Positions 1-4,776 of a stretch of 5,075 nt of DNA are shown here, one piece after another. A program made the position numbers and the translations under genes. The notes beneath the pieces were generated by a model, which saw only the letters and a program-made list of their open reading frames with translations, made no database searches and was not told the origin of the DNA. The first letter of the stretch is position 1. Each line of letters opens with the position of its first letter. The stretch comes from JAAXQD01 sp032126435 (lineage in GTDB: Bacteria; Desulfobacterota; Desulfobacteria; Desulfobacterales; UBA11574): assembly GCA_032126435.1 (NCBI GenBank), contig JAQBBE010000321.1, positions 1-5,075 on the forward strand, read 5' to 3'.

Positions 1-47
1 ATCCCCTCAATATTAGAAGGAATGCCATTTTTACTCAGAACATAAGG

Positions 48-248
48 TTAAATCACAGTGACATTTGCAGCGGCAGGACCTTTTTGTCCTTGCTCTATAT
101 CAAAGGAAACTCGGTCGCCTTCATTGAGGGATTTAAAACCGCTTGAATTGATTGCTGAATGATGAACAAACACATCCGCTCCGTCTTCCTGCTCAATAAA
201 TCCGAACCCTTTTTGGTCGTTAAACCACTTAACAGTTCCATTGGTCAT
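48..248 (-). CDS. CspA-family cold-shock protein
   Basis: The 66-residue product is a single cold-shock domain, the normal length for a bacterial Csp. It opens with TNGTVKWFN and carries both nucleic-acid-binding motifs: RNP1-type KGFGFI (residues 13-18) and RNP2-type VFVHH (26-30). It ends with the usual GPAAANVTVI. Proteins of this family bind single-stranded RNA and DNA in the cytoplasm and loosen mRNA structure; many are cold-induced but some are constitutive, and the sequence does not say which this is. The frame stays open ten codons further upstream (to 278), but I chose the ATG at 246-248 because a strong AGGAGG sits 7 bases before it and family members start here. It appears monocistronic, with about 150 bases of non-coding leader side before the next relic. 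No clear terminator is visible between its stop and the window edge. Confidence 0.97.
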   Translation of the reverse strand: MTNGTVKWFNDQKGFGFIEQEDGADVFVHHSAINSSGFKSLNEGDRVSFDIEQGQKGPAAANVTVI

Positions 249-255
249 GATACAT

Positions 256-261
256 CCTCCT
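256..261 (-). promoter_or_regulatory. Shine-Dalgarno of the cold-shock gene
   Basis: AGGAGG on the minus strand lies 7 bases before the ATG at 248. It is the strongest ribosome binding site in the window and decides the start against the longer in-frame ATG at 278, whose start codon lies upstream of this site. Confidence 0.85.
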
Positions 262-279
262 TTCTTAAAAATTTTCAAC

Positions 280-309
280 GTTACAAACTGGAGGGTGCCA
301 CTTTGACAA
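280..309 (-). promoter_or_regulatory. possible sigma70-type promoter for the cold-shock gene
   Basis: On the minus strand, TTGTCA (304-309) is followed after 18 bases by TGTAAC (280-285). Both boxes match the consensus in about four or five of six positions. A start near 273 would leave a leader of about 25 bases before the ATG, short compared with the long leaders of cold-induced csp genes. This is an inference from spacing and box similarity only. Confidence 0.3.
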
Positions 310-402
310 ATGGATTATTCCTTCAGAAAGAAACTGTCCCGCAGATTAAACAAGACTTAATTGATTGAAGATATAATAATCATTATTTAGAAAGAACGCA
401 AG

Positions 403-663
403 CTAATTATTTGTTATTTTTAAAAAAAAATTGGAATCCGCATTTAAACGTGCAATTCGGGAAAAATAAGGTGGATACAATTTGGGTTGCGCTACAGCTA
501 ATCTTATCCTTTTATTGGCATTTTCAACACATTCAGACTTAATATCATATCCGACAAAATATCTATCAGACTTTAAAGCAGCCAGGGCTGTCGAACCACT
601 GCCTATAAACGGATCAAGGACACCGTCGCCTTTGAAAGTATAGAATTGAATACATCTGTAAAT
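403..663 (-). pseudogene. C-terminal fragment of a DNA adenine/cytosine-N4 methyltransferase
   Basis: The translated stretch contains RCIQFYTFKGDGVLDPFIGS, then GSTALAALK and FVGYDI. This is the conserved C-terminal part of the N6_N4 methylase family. DPFIGSG is the S-adenosylmethionine-binding motif I, and the aspartate of FVGYDI is the motif II acidic residue that normally holds the cofactor ribose. In this class the catalytic (D/N/S)PP(Y/F) motif and the target-recognition part lie N-terminal to this point; neither is found upstream in any frame. Only about 85 codons remain, against the usual 250 to 400 or more residues, so the product cannot be an active methyltransferase. The open frame continues upstream to an ATG at 732, but those first 24 codons derive from a toxin gene, not a methylase. 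No restriction partner is present. Confidence 0.85.
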
Positions 664-833
664 GAGTCTTGCTTTATCTATGGTTCGTATCTGGTCATGA
701 CGATTTGTCCCTTTTTCTTTTTGAATGTGCATGAGTCTCGGGTGGAAAATTTTTCCCGACTGTGGTCATTGGGGCGACGATTACGGTGCGGATATATTTG
801 TTCATTTTCTTTGGAAGGCAATAAGCAAATCTT
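661..833 (-). pseudogene. frameshifted MazF/PemK-type toxin relic
   Basis: Reading the minus strand in three successive frames restores a MazF/PemK-like sequence. NKYIRTVIVAPMTTVGKNFP is read from 802 to 743, CTFKKKKGQIVM from 731 to 696, and DQIRTIDKARLI from 696 to 661. The family consensus in this part runs TVIVAPMT..G...PTR...F..K.GQIVLDQIRTVDK.RL, so the match is clear. Frame changes are needed near 743 and near 697. A third change just upstream is possible, since LLPSKENE (about 824-801) resembles the expected SPNEMN. The N-terminal half with the nucleotide-binding loop (GDI, RPVVVLS type) is absent, as is an antitoxin gene. MazF-type proteins are ribosome-dependent or free endoribonucleases; this copy must be inactive. 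The relic joins the methyltransferase fragment without a gap at ARLI. Confidence 0.78.
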
Positions 834-870
834 TATTTTCGTTATTTTATGATGCCCATAGCCGTTTCGC

Positions 871-1380
871 CTAAAGACGACGCCATTTCATGCAGGTGCC
901 TTTTTCGATCTTAAAACATTTCGCAAAACCGGCCTTTACTTCAACCACATATTTGATCGCCCCTTTGGATCTGTAAACTTTGTCTGACATGGGTTTTGTG
1001 GATTCGGCGATATTGACCACACACCCGTCTTTGCCAATGAAAATGATGTCCAGAGAAATCGGCGTATTTTTCATCAGAAAATTCTGCGGCTTTACGCGCT
1101 CAAAAACGAACAGCATCCCCTCGGTGTAGTCCAATTCGGTTCGTCCCATAAGTCCTTTGATCTGGGTTTCTGGCGTATCTGCGATTTCGATGTTGATTGA
1201 CGCGACAACGGAATCATCCATCCGGACAAAGTCAAGCTTACCGTCTATTCGCATGGGGCTGTCTTCCTGGACGGGAAAAAATTCTGGATAACGGAGACTG
1301 CATGCGCAAAGCAAAACGGTTCCTAAAAAGAAGAGGGCCAGAAACTTCCGGTTGGAGGAGCTGTGAGATGTTATTTTCAT
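871..1380 (-). CDS. DUF192 family lipoprotein
   Basis: The product has 169 residues. It begins with a signal peptide: basic residues at 11-12, a hydrophobic core FLALFFLGTVLL at 13-24, then LCAC. Cys27 would be the lipidated residue, so an envelope lipoprotein is likely, although Cys at the -2 position of the lipobox is unusual. Residues about 58-160 are a DUF192 domain. It shows VEVADTP-like IEIADTPETQIKGLMGR, then TEGMLFVFE (86-94), the MKNTPISLDIIFI block (103-115) and YVVEVKAGFA (144-153). DUF192 proteins are small secreted or membrane-anchored beta-rich proteins found widely in bacteria and archaea; I know of no established biochemical function. No strong Shine-Dalgarno precedes the ATG at 1380, but no later start would keep the signal peptide. 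The last residues, CMKWRRL, extend slightly past the usual domain end. Confidence 0.9.
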   Translation of the reverse strand: MKITSHSSSNRKFLALFFLGTVLLCACSLRYPEFFPVQEDSPMRIDGKLDFVRMDDSVVASINIEIADTPETQIKGLMGRTELDYTEGMLFVFERVKPQNFLMKNTPISLDIIFIGKDGCVVNIAESTKPMSDKVYRSKGAIKYVVEVKAGFAKCFKIEKGTCMKWRRL

Positions 1381-1398
1381 TTCAGAACTGAGATATTT

Positions 1399-1503
1399 TT
1401 AAAATGAGGTTCCCACACCGATGCCAAAATGGATAATCGGTCGGATTTGCATTCCCTTTGGACAAAGCTTGATCTCAATGAGTTCCACAAATTGTTCAGC
1501 TTT
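1399..1503 (-). pseudogene. possible short coding relic of unknown origin
   Basis: Between the metallohydrolase and DUF192 genes, one minus-strand frame reads about 34 codons beginning KAEQFVELIEIKLCPKG and ending RPIIHFGIGVGTSF then TAA. It is preceded directly by ATG TAA, so there is no usable start. The glycine-rich end with a terminal phenylalanine is reminiscent of the last strand of an outer-membrane barrel, but this is a weak resemblance. The composition looks protein-like; I cannot name a family. It may be chance. Confidence 0.2.
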
Positions 1504-1591
1504 TTACATGTATGTTTTTAGCTTTTCAGTTATATTTGTTGGCCTCGAATCTCTATAGTGATAGGACAAAATCAACGTTATACATATTTCC

Positions 1592-2518
1592 TTATGGCAA
1601 TTCCGGTGACAGATCCATATACACTAACTTGGCAAATTGATCCGGTGGAAGGAATCCTTTTCCCCATTTTTCGTCAAATGCCCGAGTCGGTTTCGCGGCA
1701 ACCACTTCTTCCATGGTATTACCTTCCTGCATGAGCCGGCTGACATTATCTCGAATTGCGGTTAACATGGAAACGTATTCCTTAAGTTTGGCTTTATTTG
1801 ATAATGGGCCATGCCCCGGCACGACTTTGGTGTTCTCATCAATCATCGGAAGAATTTGATTAATGACCTTGATCATACCGTTGATTGATCCGCCGGAATA
1901 AATTCCGATGTAGGGATAGAGCCCTTCAAAATAGAGGTCGCCCATATGAATCACGTTGGCATTTTGAAAGTAAATTACAGCGTCACCATCTGTATGTCCG
2001 GGTTCCACCTGAAACACCTTGACATCTTCCCCGTTCAGATGAAATGCAATTTCTTTCTTAAACGTAACCAGCGGTCGCGCTATCTCTGGTGCAGGGGGAA
2101 CCTTTGTATTTAACATTTTCATATCATGTTCGATGCCCATATGTTTCCGAACATTCTCATGGGCAATAATTGTGGCTCCGGTTTTAGCGACTTTTTCATT
2201 CCCCCCTACATGATCAAAATGCCAGTGGGTAATAATCGCAAAACGGATCGGTTTTTCGGTCAATTCCGCGATTTTAGCGAGAAGCTTATCAACAGATGTT
2301 TCGGCTTTCGTGTCGATCATCAAAACGCCGTCATCACCCGTTAAAACAATGGTATTGCCCATGCCGACAGAATCCCAAAGCATATAAAGCTTCTCAGCAA
2401 GCTTCTCAGCACCTACTTGAACCTCAGCCTGTTTCTGAGCATACAAAAAAGATGTATATACCAAAACAATGACAAGACTTCCGATTATTGCGAAAATATT
2501 TCTGTATTTCATTAACAT
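1592..2518 (-). CDS. exported metallo-beta-lactamase-fold hydrolase
   Basis: The 308-residue product has an N-terminal signal peptide: KYR followed by hydrophobic residues about 8-25, with likely cleavage after Ala27 (LYA|QKQ). It should act in the periplasm or outside the cell. The metal ligands of the fold are all present: THWHFDH (His98, His100, Asp102, His103), His175 in PGHTDGD, Asp194 in HMGD, and His236 in VPGHGP. An Asp sits where class B1 lactamases have Cys. That gives a two-metal set like glyoxalase II and related hydrolases, so an ordinary B1 carbapenemase is unlikely. The substrate cannot be told. The region after 240 is a helical C-terminal extension (about 245-308). The frame is open to 2641, but I chose the ATG at 2516-2518 because GGAGGG precedes it by 6 bases and the signal peptide follows at once. 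A second ATG two codons on is a less likely start. Confidence 0.93.
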   Translation of the reverse strand: MLMKYRNIFAIIGSLVIVLVYTSFLYAQKQAEVQVGAEKLAEKLYMLWDSVGMGNTIVLTGDDGVLMIDTKAETSVDKLLAKIAELTEKPIRFAIITHWHFDHVGGNEKVAKTGATIIAHENVRKHMGIEHDMKMLNTKVPPAPEIARPLVTFKKEIAFHLNGEDVKVFQVEPGHTDGDAVIYFQNANVIHMGDLYFEGLYPYIGIYSGGSINGMIKVINQILPMIDENTKVVPGHGPLSNKAKLKEYVSMLTAIRDNVSRLMQEGNTMEEVVAAKPTRAFDEKWGKGFLPPDQFAKLVYMDLSPELP

Positions 2519-2524
2519 TTCACA

Positions 2525-2530
2525 CCCTCC
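2525..2530 (-). promoter_or_regulatory. Shine-Dalgarno of the metallohydrolase gene
   Basis: GGAGGG on the minus strand lies 6 bases before the ATG at 2518. It sets the start and removes about 41 spurious upstream residues from the longest open frame. Confidence 0.8.
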
Positions 2531-2596
2531 ACATGTATGATAACGTAGAATTGAGCTGGGGCGAACCTGAAACAGGGCTAATGATGTCCATCTTGA

Positions 2597-2624
2597 ATTA
2601 TGAATAGCGGCGTCTAATTCGCAA
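2597..2624 (-). promoter_or_regulatory. possible promoter of the metallohydrolase gene
   Basis: On the minus strand, TTGCGA (2619-2624) and CATAAT (2597-2602) are separated by 16 bases. A start near 2590 would give a leader of about 70 bases. The surrounding 2630-2700 is very AT-rich, which fits a promoter region. Inference from consensus only. Confidence 0.35.
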
Positions 2625-2758
2625 TTATTAATGCGGCACACTTTAAATTAGCATAACGAAATAACAGCAAATATATTTTTATTTTAAATTTATAATCACA
2701 ATTCAAGCCCTTGACACCGCTCCCCGGATTGTTCTCCATGCCATATCGTGCAATCAGG

Positions 2759-3409
2759 TCATTCGTCATAAAGATTATAATCGGGATAATATTTTTCAGC
2801 ACATTCAGGACAAATACTGTGGCTAAACTGAGCCTTGGAATTATCTCGCAAATAGCTTTCAATCTGACTCCAGTAGCCCTTGTCATCACGGATATTTTTG
2901 CAATAAGCGCAAATAGGCAGCAATCCACTTAATGCTTTCGCAAGTGCGTCTTGCAATTCATCGATCAGTTTTTCTCGTTCATTTTCTGCCATCTTGCGAT
3001 CGGTGATGTCATGTGCAATGCCCCGAAACCCGATCGGATTGCCATTTCCGTCCCGTATCAGGGAAGCAAATAGTTCATGAAACCCTCGAATCCCATCTTT
3101 TTTTATGACTTCATAGCCGCATTTTCTTATTGGCTTTCCCGTCCTGTAGATTTGGTTAAAGAGGTCTAACATTTCCCTGGCGCTTTCCGGAGGCATATAA
3201 TCACGGTTATTCATTCCCTTTAATTCGTCTCGGGAATATCCTAGGATTACAGATAATGAATCGTTAAAGAATGAAAAGTTACCTTTAAGGTCGACCTCAA
3301 AGTATGCCTCTTCTATGCTTTCGAGTAAAGTTCGATATCTTTCCTCCTTCGCCCGCAGATCCTCCTCGGCTTGATGTCTTTCGGCGGTGTTGTGAATCCT
3401 TTGCTCCAA
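2759..3409 (-). CDS. PAS-domain protein with C-terminal double-CxxC tail, start disrupted
   Basis: As drawn from the TTG at 3407-3409, the product has 216 residues. Residues 1-30 form a charged coil (QAEEDLRAKEERYRTLLE). Residues about 25-138 are a PAS domain with its PAC part (GYSRDELKGM; RDGNGNPIGFRGIAHDITDR). A second coil covers about 139-160. The end holds ICAYCKNIRDDKGYW (Cys167, Cys170) and HSICPECA (His197, Cys200, Cys203), a probable metal-binding tail seen at the C-terminus of many PAS and response-regulator proteins. There is no kinase, GGDEF or DNA-binding output domain; proteins of this form probably sense a ligand and signal by protein contact. It has no signal peptide and is cytoplasmic. 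The frame continues upstream as KPTYEELEQR to a TAG at 3428-3430, two codons after an ATG with its own Shine-Dalgarno. The gene is therefore either inactivated or expressed weakly from TTG. Confidence 0.85.
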   Translation of the reverse strand: MEQRIHNTAERHQAEEDLRAKEERYRTLLESIEEAYFEVDLKGNFSFFNDSLSVILGYSRDELKGMNNRDYMPPESAREMLDLFNQIYRTGKPIRKCGYEVIKKDGIRGFHELFASLIRDGNGNPIGFRGIAHDITDRKMAENEREKLIDELQDALAKALSGLLPICAYCKNIRDDKGYWSQIESYLRDNSKAQFSHSICPECAEKYYPDYNLYDE

Positions 3410-3427
3410 TTCTTCATATGTGGGTTT

Positions 3428-3446
3428 CTATAGCATTTTTTCACCT
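3428..3446 (-). other. ancestral start of the PAS gene with an amber codon at position 3
   Basis: On the minus strand, AGGTG (3442-3446) is followed after 5 bases by ATG (3434-3436), CTA and TAG (3428-3430). After that the frame reads KPTYEELEQR straight into the PAS gene. KPTYEELEQR is the usual second-residue-onward start of this protein type, so this ATG is almost certainly the original start. The TAG would stop translation after two residues. Confidence 0.7.
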
Positions 3447-3518
3447 AAAAATTGGGTAACAAACGGGGCGTTTATGATTTTATACGTTTTCCTCGAATTT
3501 GAGTGGTTGCAAGGATAA

Positions 3519-3687
3519 AACCGTCTTGATCAGCTGCGCGAAACTCATAAAATCATAGACACCATTATTGGAACTTCTTGAACAACAGATTGAAATCGAC
3601 AAGCTCAACTCACAGCTTGTTCCTCAGCTAACATCCGCACATCCAGAAAATCATATAAATACAAATAGTTTTAGACAATGGGCTTAA
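3519..3687 (+). pseudogene. possible coiled-coil coding relic of unknown family
   Basis: The plus strand reads NRLDQLRETHKIIDTII in one frame from 3519. After a single frame change near 3568 it reads ELLEQQIEIDKLNSQL and onward to NSFRQWA and TAA at 3685-3687. Both halves are Leu/Ile-spaced, helical and rich in Glu, Asp and Gln, as one continuous coil would be. No start codon or ribosome binding site is present. I do not recognise the family. The stop lies just before the hicBA promoter, so this could be the tail of a gene truncated when neighbouring DNA changed. Confidence 0.28.
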
Positions 3688-3690
3688 AGT

Positions 3691-3719
3691 TTGACATCGA
3701 GACTTAAAAGAGTTAAAGT
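3691..3719 (+). promoter_or_regulatory. likely sigma70-type promoter of hicBA
   Basis: A perfect TTGACA (3691-3696) is followed after 17 bases by TAAAGT (3714-3719), which matches TATAAT in four of six positions. Transcription would start near 3726, leaving a leader of about 33 bases before hicB. Confidence 0.55.
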
Positions 3720-3732
3720 TTACTGTAACTTT
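3715..3732 (+). promoter_or_regulatory. inverted repeat over the hicBA -10 region, possible operator
   Basis: AAAGTT (3715-3720) and AACTTT (3727-3732) form a perfect 6-base inverted repeat with a 6-base spacer, covering the -10 box and the expected start point. A direct repeat TTAAAGTTT occurs at 3684-3692 and again at 3713-3721, flanking the promoter. Toxin-antitoxin operons are commonly repressed by their own antitoxin or complex at such sites. The caveat is that this HicB has no visible DNA-binding domain. Confidence 0.4.
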
Positions 3733-3758
3733 CAAATTCTTAGGAGATAATTGTACTT

Positions 3759-3995
3759 ATGGTTAATTATACTGCAAAATATACAAAAATCCGTTCCGGT
3801 TACATGGGGCAGTTGATCGAATGGCCAGAGGTCGTTACTGAAGGCAAAGACCTCGAAGAATGCCGTGCCATGCTCCGAGATGCACTCTATGAAATGGTTG
3901 CTGCATACAAGCAGCTTGGAAACGAAATCCCTCTTGGAAATGCATTAATTGAGCAACTGCCAATAGAGGTTGAAAGTGTCAGTCAAGCGTCGTGA
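3759..3995 (+). CDS. hicB: HicB-family antitoxin
   Basis: The 78-residue product has the HicB fold pattern: an opening strand, then the GYMGQLIEWPEVVTEG block (residues 14-29; family form Gly-x-x-x-x-x-x-Pro-x-x-x-x-x-Gly), the helix DLEECRAMLRDALYEMVAAY (31-50) and NEIP (55-58). HicB proteins neutralise HicA by binding it in the cytoplasm. The protein ends soon after the core domain, without the C-terminal helix-turn-helix or ribbon-helix-helix found in longer HicBs, so DNA binding may need another factor or may be absent. An AGGAG at 3742-3746 lies 12 bases before the ATG, which is a long spacing. The gene overlaps hicA by 20 bases, so the two should be translationally coupled, with the antitoxin made first. 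This order is the reverse of the E. coli hicAB operon but is common elsewhere. Confidence 0.9.
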   Translation: MVNYTAKYTKIRSGYMGQLIEWPEVVTEGKDLEECRAMLRDALYEMVAAYKQLGNEIPLGNALIEQLPIEVESVSQAS

Positions 3996-4164
3996 TCTGG
4001 TTCGATATCTGGAAAAGAACGGCTTTTATCTGCTTCGCGAAGGAGCGAATCACTCAATATACACCAACGGTAAAAAAGTGGTCCCGGTCAAACGCCACAA
4101 ACAATTTGATCGAATCACTGCAAACGAGATTTGCAAACAGGCTGGCCTATCTCACAAATTCTAA
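3976..4164 (+). CDS. hicA: HicA-family mRNA interferase toxin
   Basis: The 62-residue product matches HicA over its whole length. It begins VKRRDLVRYLEKNGFYLLRE, then has GANHSIYTNGKKVVPV with the conserved catalytic histidine at position 26, and ends RHKQFDRITANEICKQAGLS. HicA has a double-stranded-RNA-binding-like fold and cleaves mRNA, slowing growth when HicB is lost. I chose the GTG at 3976-3978 because AGAGG (3965-3969) lies exactly 6 bases before it; the TTG at 3970 in the same frame abuts that site and cannot use it. All key residues are present and there is no frameshift, so the pair looks functional. No intrinsic terminator is evident after the stop. Confidence 0.9.
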   Translation: MSVKRRDLVRYLEKNGFYLLREGANHSIYTNGKKVVPVKRHKQFDRITANEICKQAGLSHKF

Positions 4165-4255
4165 TTTCCTTCCGTCCACTTTACTGAATATCCTATCAAT
4201 ATATCAATACCCGTCCCCAATATCCTCTAAGCTCCTGTAAAGCTATTTAAGGAAA

Positions 4256-4263
4256 CGACGTCG
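4256..4263. repeat. 8-base palindrome CGACGTCG in the hicA downstream gap
   Basis: A perfect CGACGTCG palindrome lies between hicA and the exported protein gene, flanked by TTAA on one side and AATTAAG on the other. No U-run follows on either strand, so it is not an intrinsic terminator. It could be a protein site or the edge of a dispersed repeat; nothing more can be said. Confidence 0.25.
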
Positions 4264-4303
4264 AATTAAGATGCGACCCCCATTTCTTTTTATTATCAGC
4301 AAT

Positions 4304-4687
4304 TTAATCACAAACATGATGACTGGAAGAATCTTTATGCTGATCCATAAAAGGCATTTTTGGCGTCATTCCTTTCATCATTTCGCCGCACTTTCTCATT
4401 GCTTGCATTGTGGGATCGTTCGCGATTTCCTTTCCGAATGAAATTGCCTTTGCCTGTGCTTCCTCGCGCTTTCCGCTAGCACACAAAGATTTCACCTCAG
4501 CATCGAACTGGTATGAACGTTGCTCAAGCACTTTCAATTTTGCTTGGTCAACGTTCTGCATACAAGTCTCCATTTTCTGCATCTGTTGCGTCATCTTCTG
4601 CATGTCTTCTTCGCTCATACCCTGATAATTCTGTGCAAAGGTTACTATCGGCATTAGTAGTAACAGAATAATTGCTGATATTTTCAT
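4304..4687 (-). CDS. exported small Met-rich protein with four cysteines, unknown function
   Basis: The 127-residue product has a clear Sec signal peptide: Lys2, hydrophobic residues 3-17, with likely cleavage after Ala18 (TFA|QNY). The mature protein is mostly helical and rich in Met, Gln and Lys. It has MSEEDMQKMTQQMQKMETCM at 24-43, a second helix about 47-68, LCASGKREEAQAKAISFGKE at 68-87 and MRKCGEMMKGMTPKMPFM at 97-114, then a hydrophilic end with SHHVCD. Cysteines at 42, 69, 100 and 126 could form disulfides. Met clusters and the His-His/Cys end could bind a soft metal such as copper, but that is conjecture. I recognise it only as a conserved-looking periplasmic protein and cannot give a family name. 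The start at 4687 is firm, as AGGAG (4696-4700) sits 8 bases upstream. Confidence 0.85.
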   Translation of the reverse strand: MKISAIILLLLMPIVTFAQNYQGMSEEDMQKMTQQMQKMETCMQNVDQAKLKVLEQRSYQFDAEVKSLCASGKREEAQAKAISFGKEIANDPTMQAMRKCGEMMKGMTPKMPFMDQHKDSSSHHVCD

Positions 4688-4707
4688 AAGTTATTCTCCT
4701 TAAAGAT

Positions 4708-4736
4708 TTTATAACCAACTACATTTTCTATATTAA
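4708..4736 (-). promoter_or_regulatory. likely promoter of the exported Met-rich protein gene
   Basis: On the minus strand, TTAATA (4731-4736) and TATAAA (4708-4713) are separated by exactly 17 bases. Transcription would begin near 4700, close to the Shine-Dalgarno at 4696-4700, which would give a very short leader. The promoter starts directly beside the large hairpin at 4738-4776, suggesting this gene is transcribed apart from the pentapeptide gene upstream. Confidence 0.4.
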
Positions 4737-4737
4737 T

Positions 4738-4776
4738 AGGCATAACCCGCGCCTTTAGGCGTCGGCGTTTATGCCT
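4738..4776. repeat. 39-base imperfect hairpin holding the pentapeptide stop codon, weakly attC-like
   Basis: The outer arms AGGCATAA (4738-4745) and TTATGCCT (4769-4776) pair perfectly over 8 bases. C4746 pairs with G4767, CCG (4747-4749) with CGG (4763-4765), and CGCCT (4750-4754) with AGGCG (4757-4761) at the tip. On the plus strand, T4762, C4766 and T4768 bulge out on one arm only. One-sided extrahelical bases and a gene stop inside the structure (TAA at 4755-4757) are features of integron attC sites. However, the end GTTATGC departs from GTTRRRY by one base, and the element is shorter than typical attC sites. No U-run follows, so it is not a standard terminator. Confidence 0.6.

Larger units (their letters stand above)
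3410..3758. other. 349-base gap between the PAS gene and hicB
   Basis: This is the only long stretch without an intact gene. From left to right it holds the broken PAS start (3428-3446), a TATAAA-like box for the minus strand (3478-3483) without a convincing -35, a possible plus-strand coding relic (3519-3687), and the hicBA promoter and inverted repeat (3691-3732). On the minus strand, frames ending near 3460-3480 give short peptides such as YEFRAADQDGFILATTQIRG. I cannot assign them and they may be antisense to the relic. I see no RNA gene or intrinsic terminator here. Confidence 0.5.

Noticed and set aside
159..368. Plus-strand 69-codon frame over the cold-shock gene and its leader
   Set aside because: It is antisense to a certain gene and its promoter side, has no ribosome binding site, and shows no recognisable domain.
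646..852. Plus-strand 68-codon frame over the toxin relic
   Set aside because: The opposite strand carries recognisable MazF-type sequence; this frame is its shadow.
1197..1391. Plus-strand frame antisense to the start of the DUF192 gene
   Set aside because: Arg-rich antisense shadow of a signal peptide and domain region; no start signal.
1592..2518. Metallohydrolase called as a true class B beta-lactamase resistance gene
   Set aside because: The fold ligands include Asp194 where B1 enzymes have Cys, and HxHxDH is complete; this fits the wider hydrolase group, with no sign of a lactam substrate.
2519..2641. N-terminal extension of the metallohydrolase to an ATG at 2641
   Set aside because: The extension has no domain or signal character, and the internal ATG at 2518 has a strong ribosome binding site followed at once by a signal peptide.
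2614..2928. Minus-strand 104-codon frame overlapping the PAS gene end
   Set aside because: It overlaps the conserved PAS and four-Cys coding region in another frame. Its unique part is AT-rich non-coding sequence with no known domain.
2711..2932. Plus-strand frame opposite the PAS gene end
   Set aside because: Hydrophobic antisense shadow without start signals.
3428..3430. TAG in the PAS gene read as pyrrolysine
   Set aside because: Codon 3 is not a place where pyrrolysine has a known role, other genes here end in TAG, and no pyl genes are in the window. A plain nonsense mutation or sequencing error is far more likely.
3970..3972. TTG as the start of hicA
   Set aside because: It abuts the AGAGG site with no spacing; the GTG at 3976 has ideal 6-base spacing.
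3992..4240. Second plus-strand frame over hicA
   Set aside because: The overlapping frame is a full-length HicA with its catalytic histidine; this one is a shadow.
4738..4776. Large hairpin as an intrinsic terminator
   Set aside because: Neither strand has a U-run after the stem, and the stem is interrupted by bulges.
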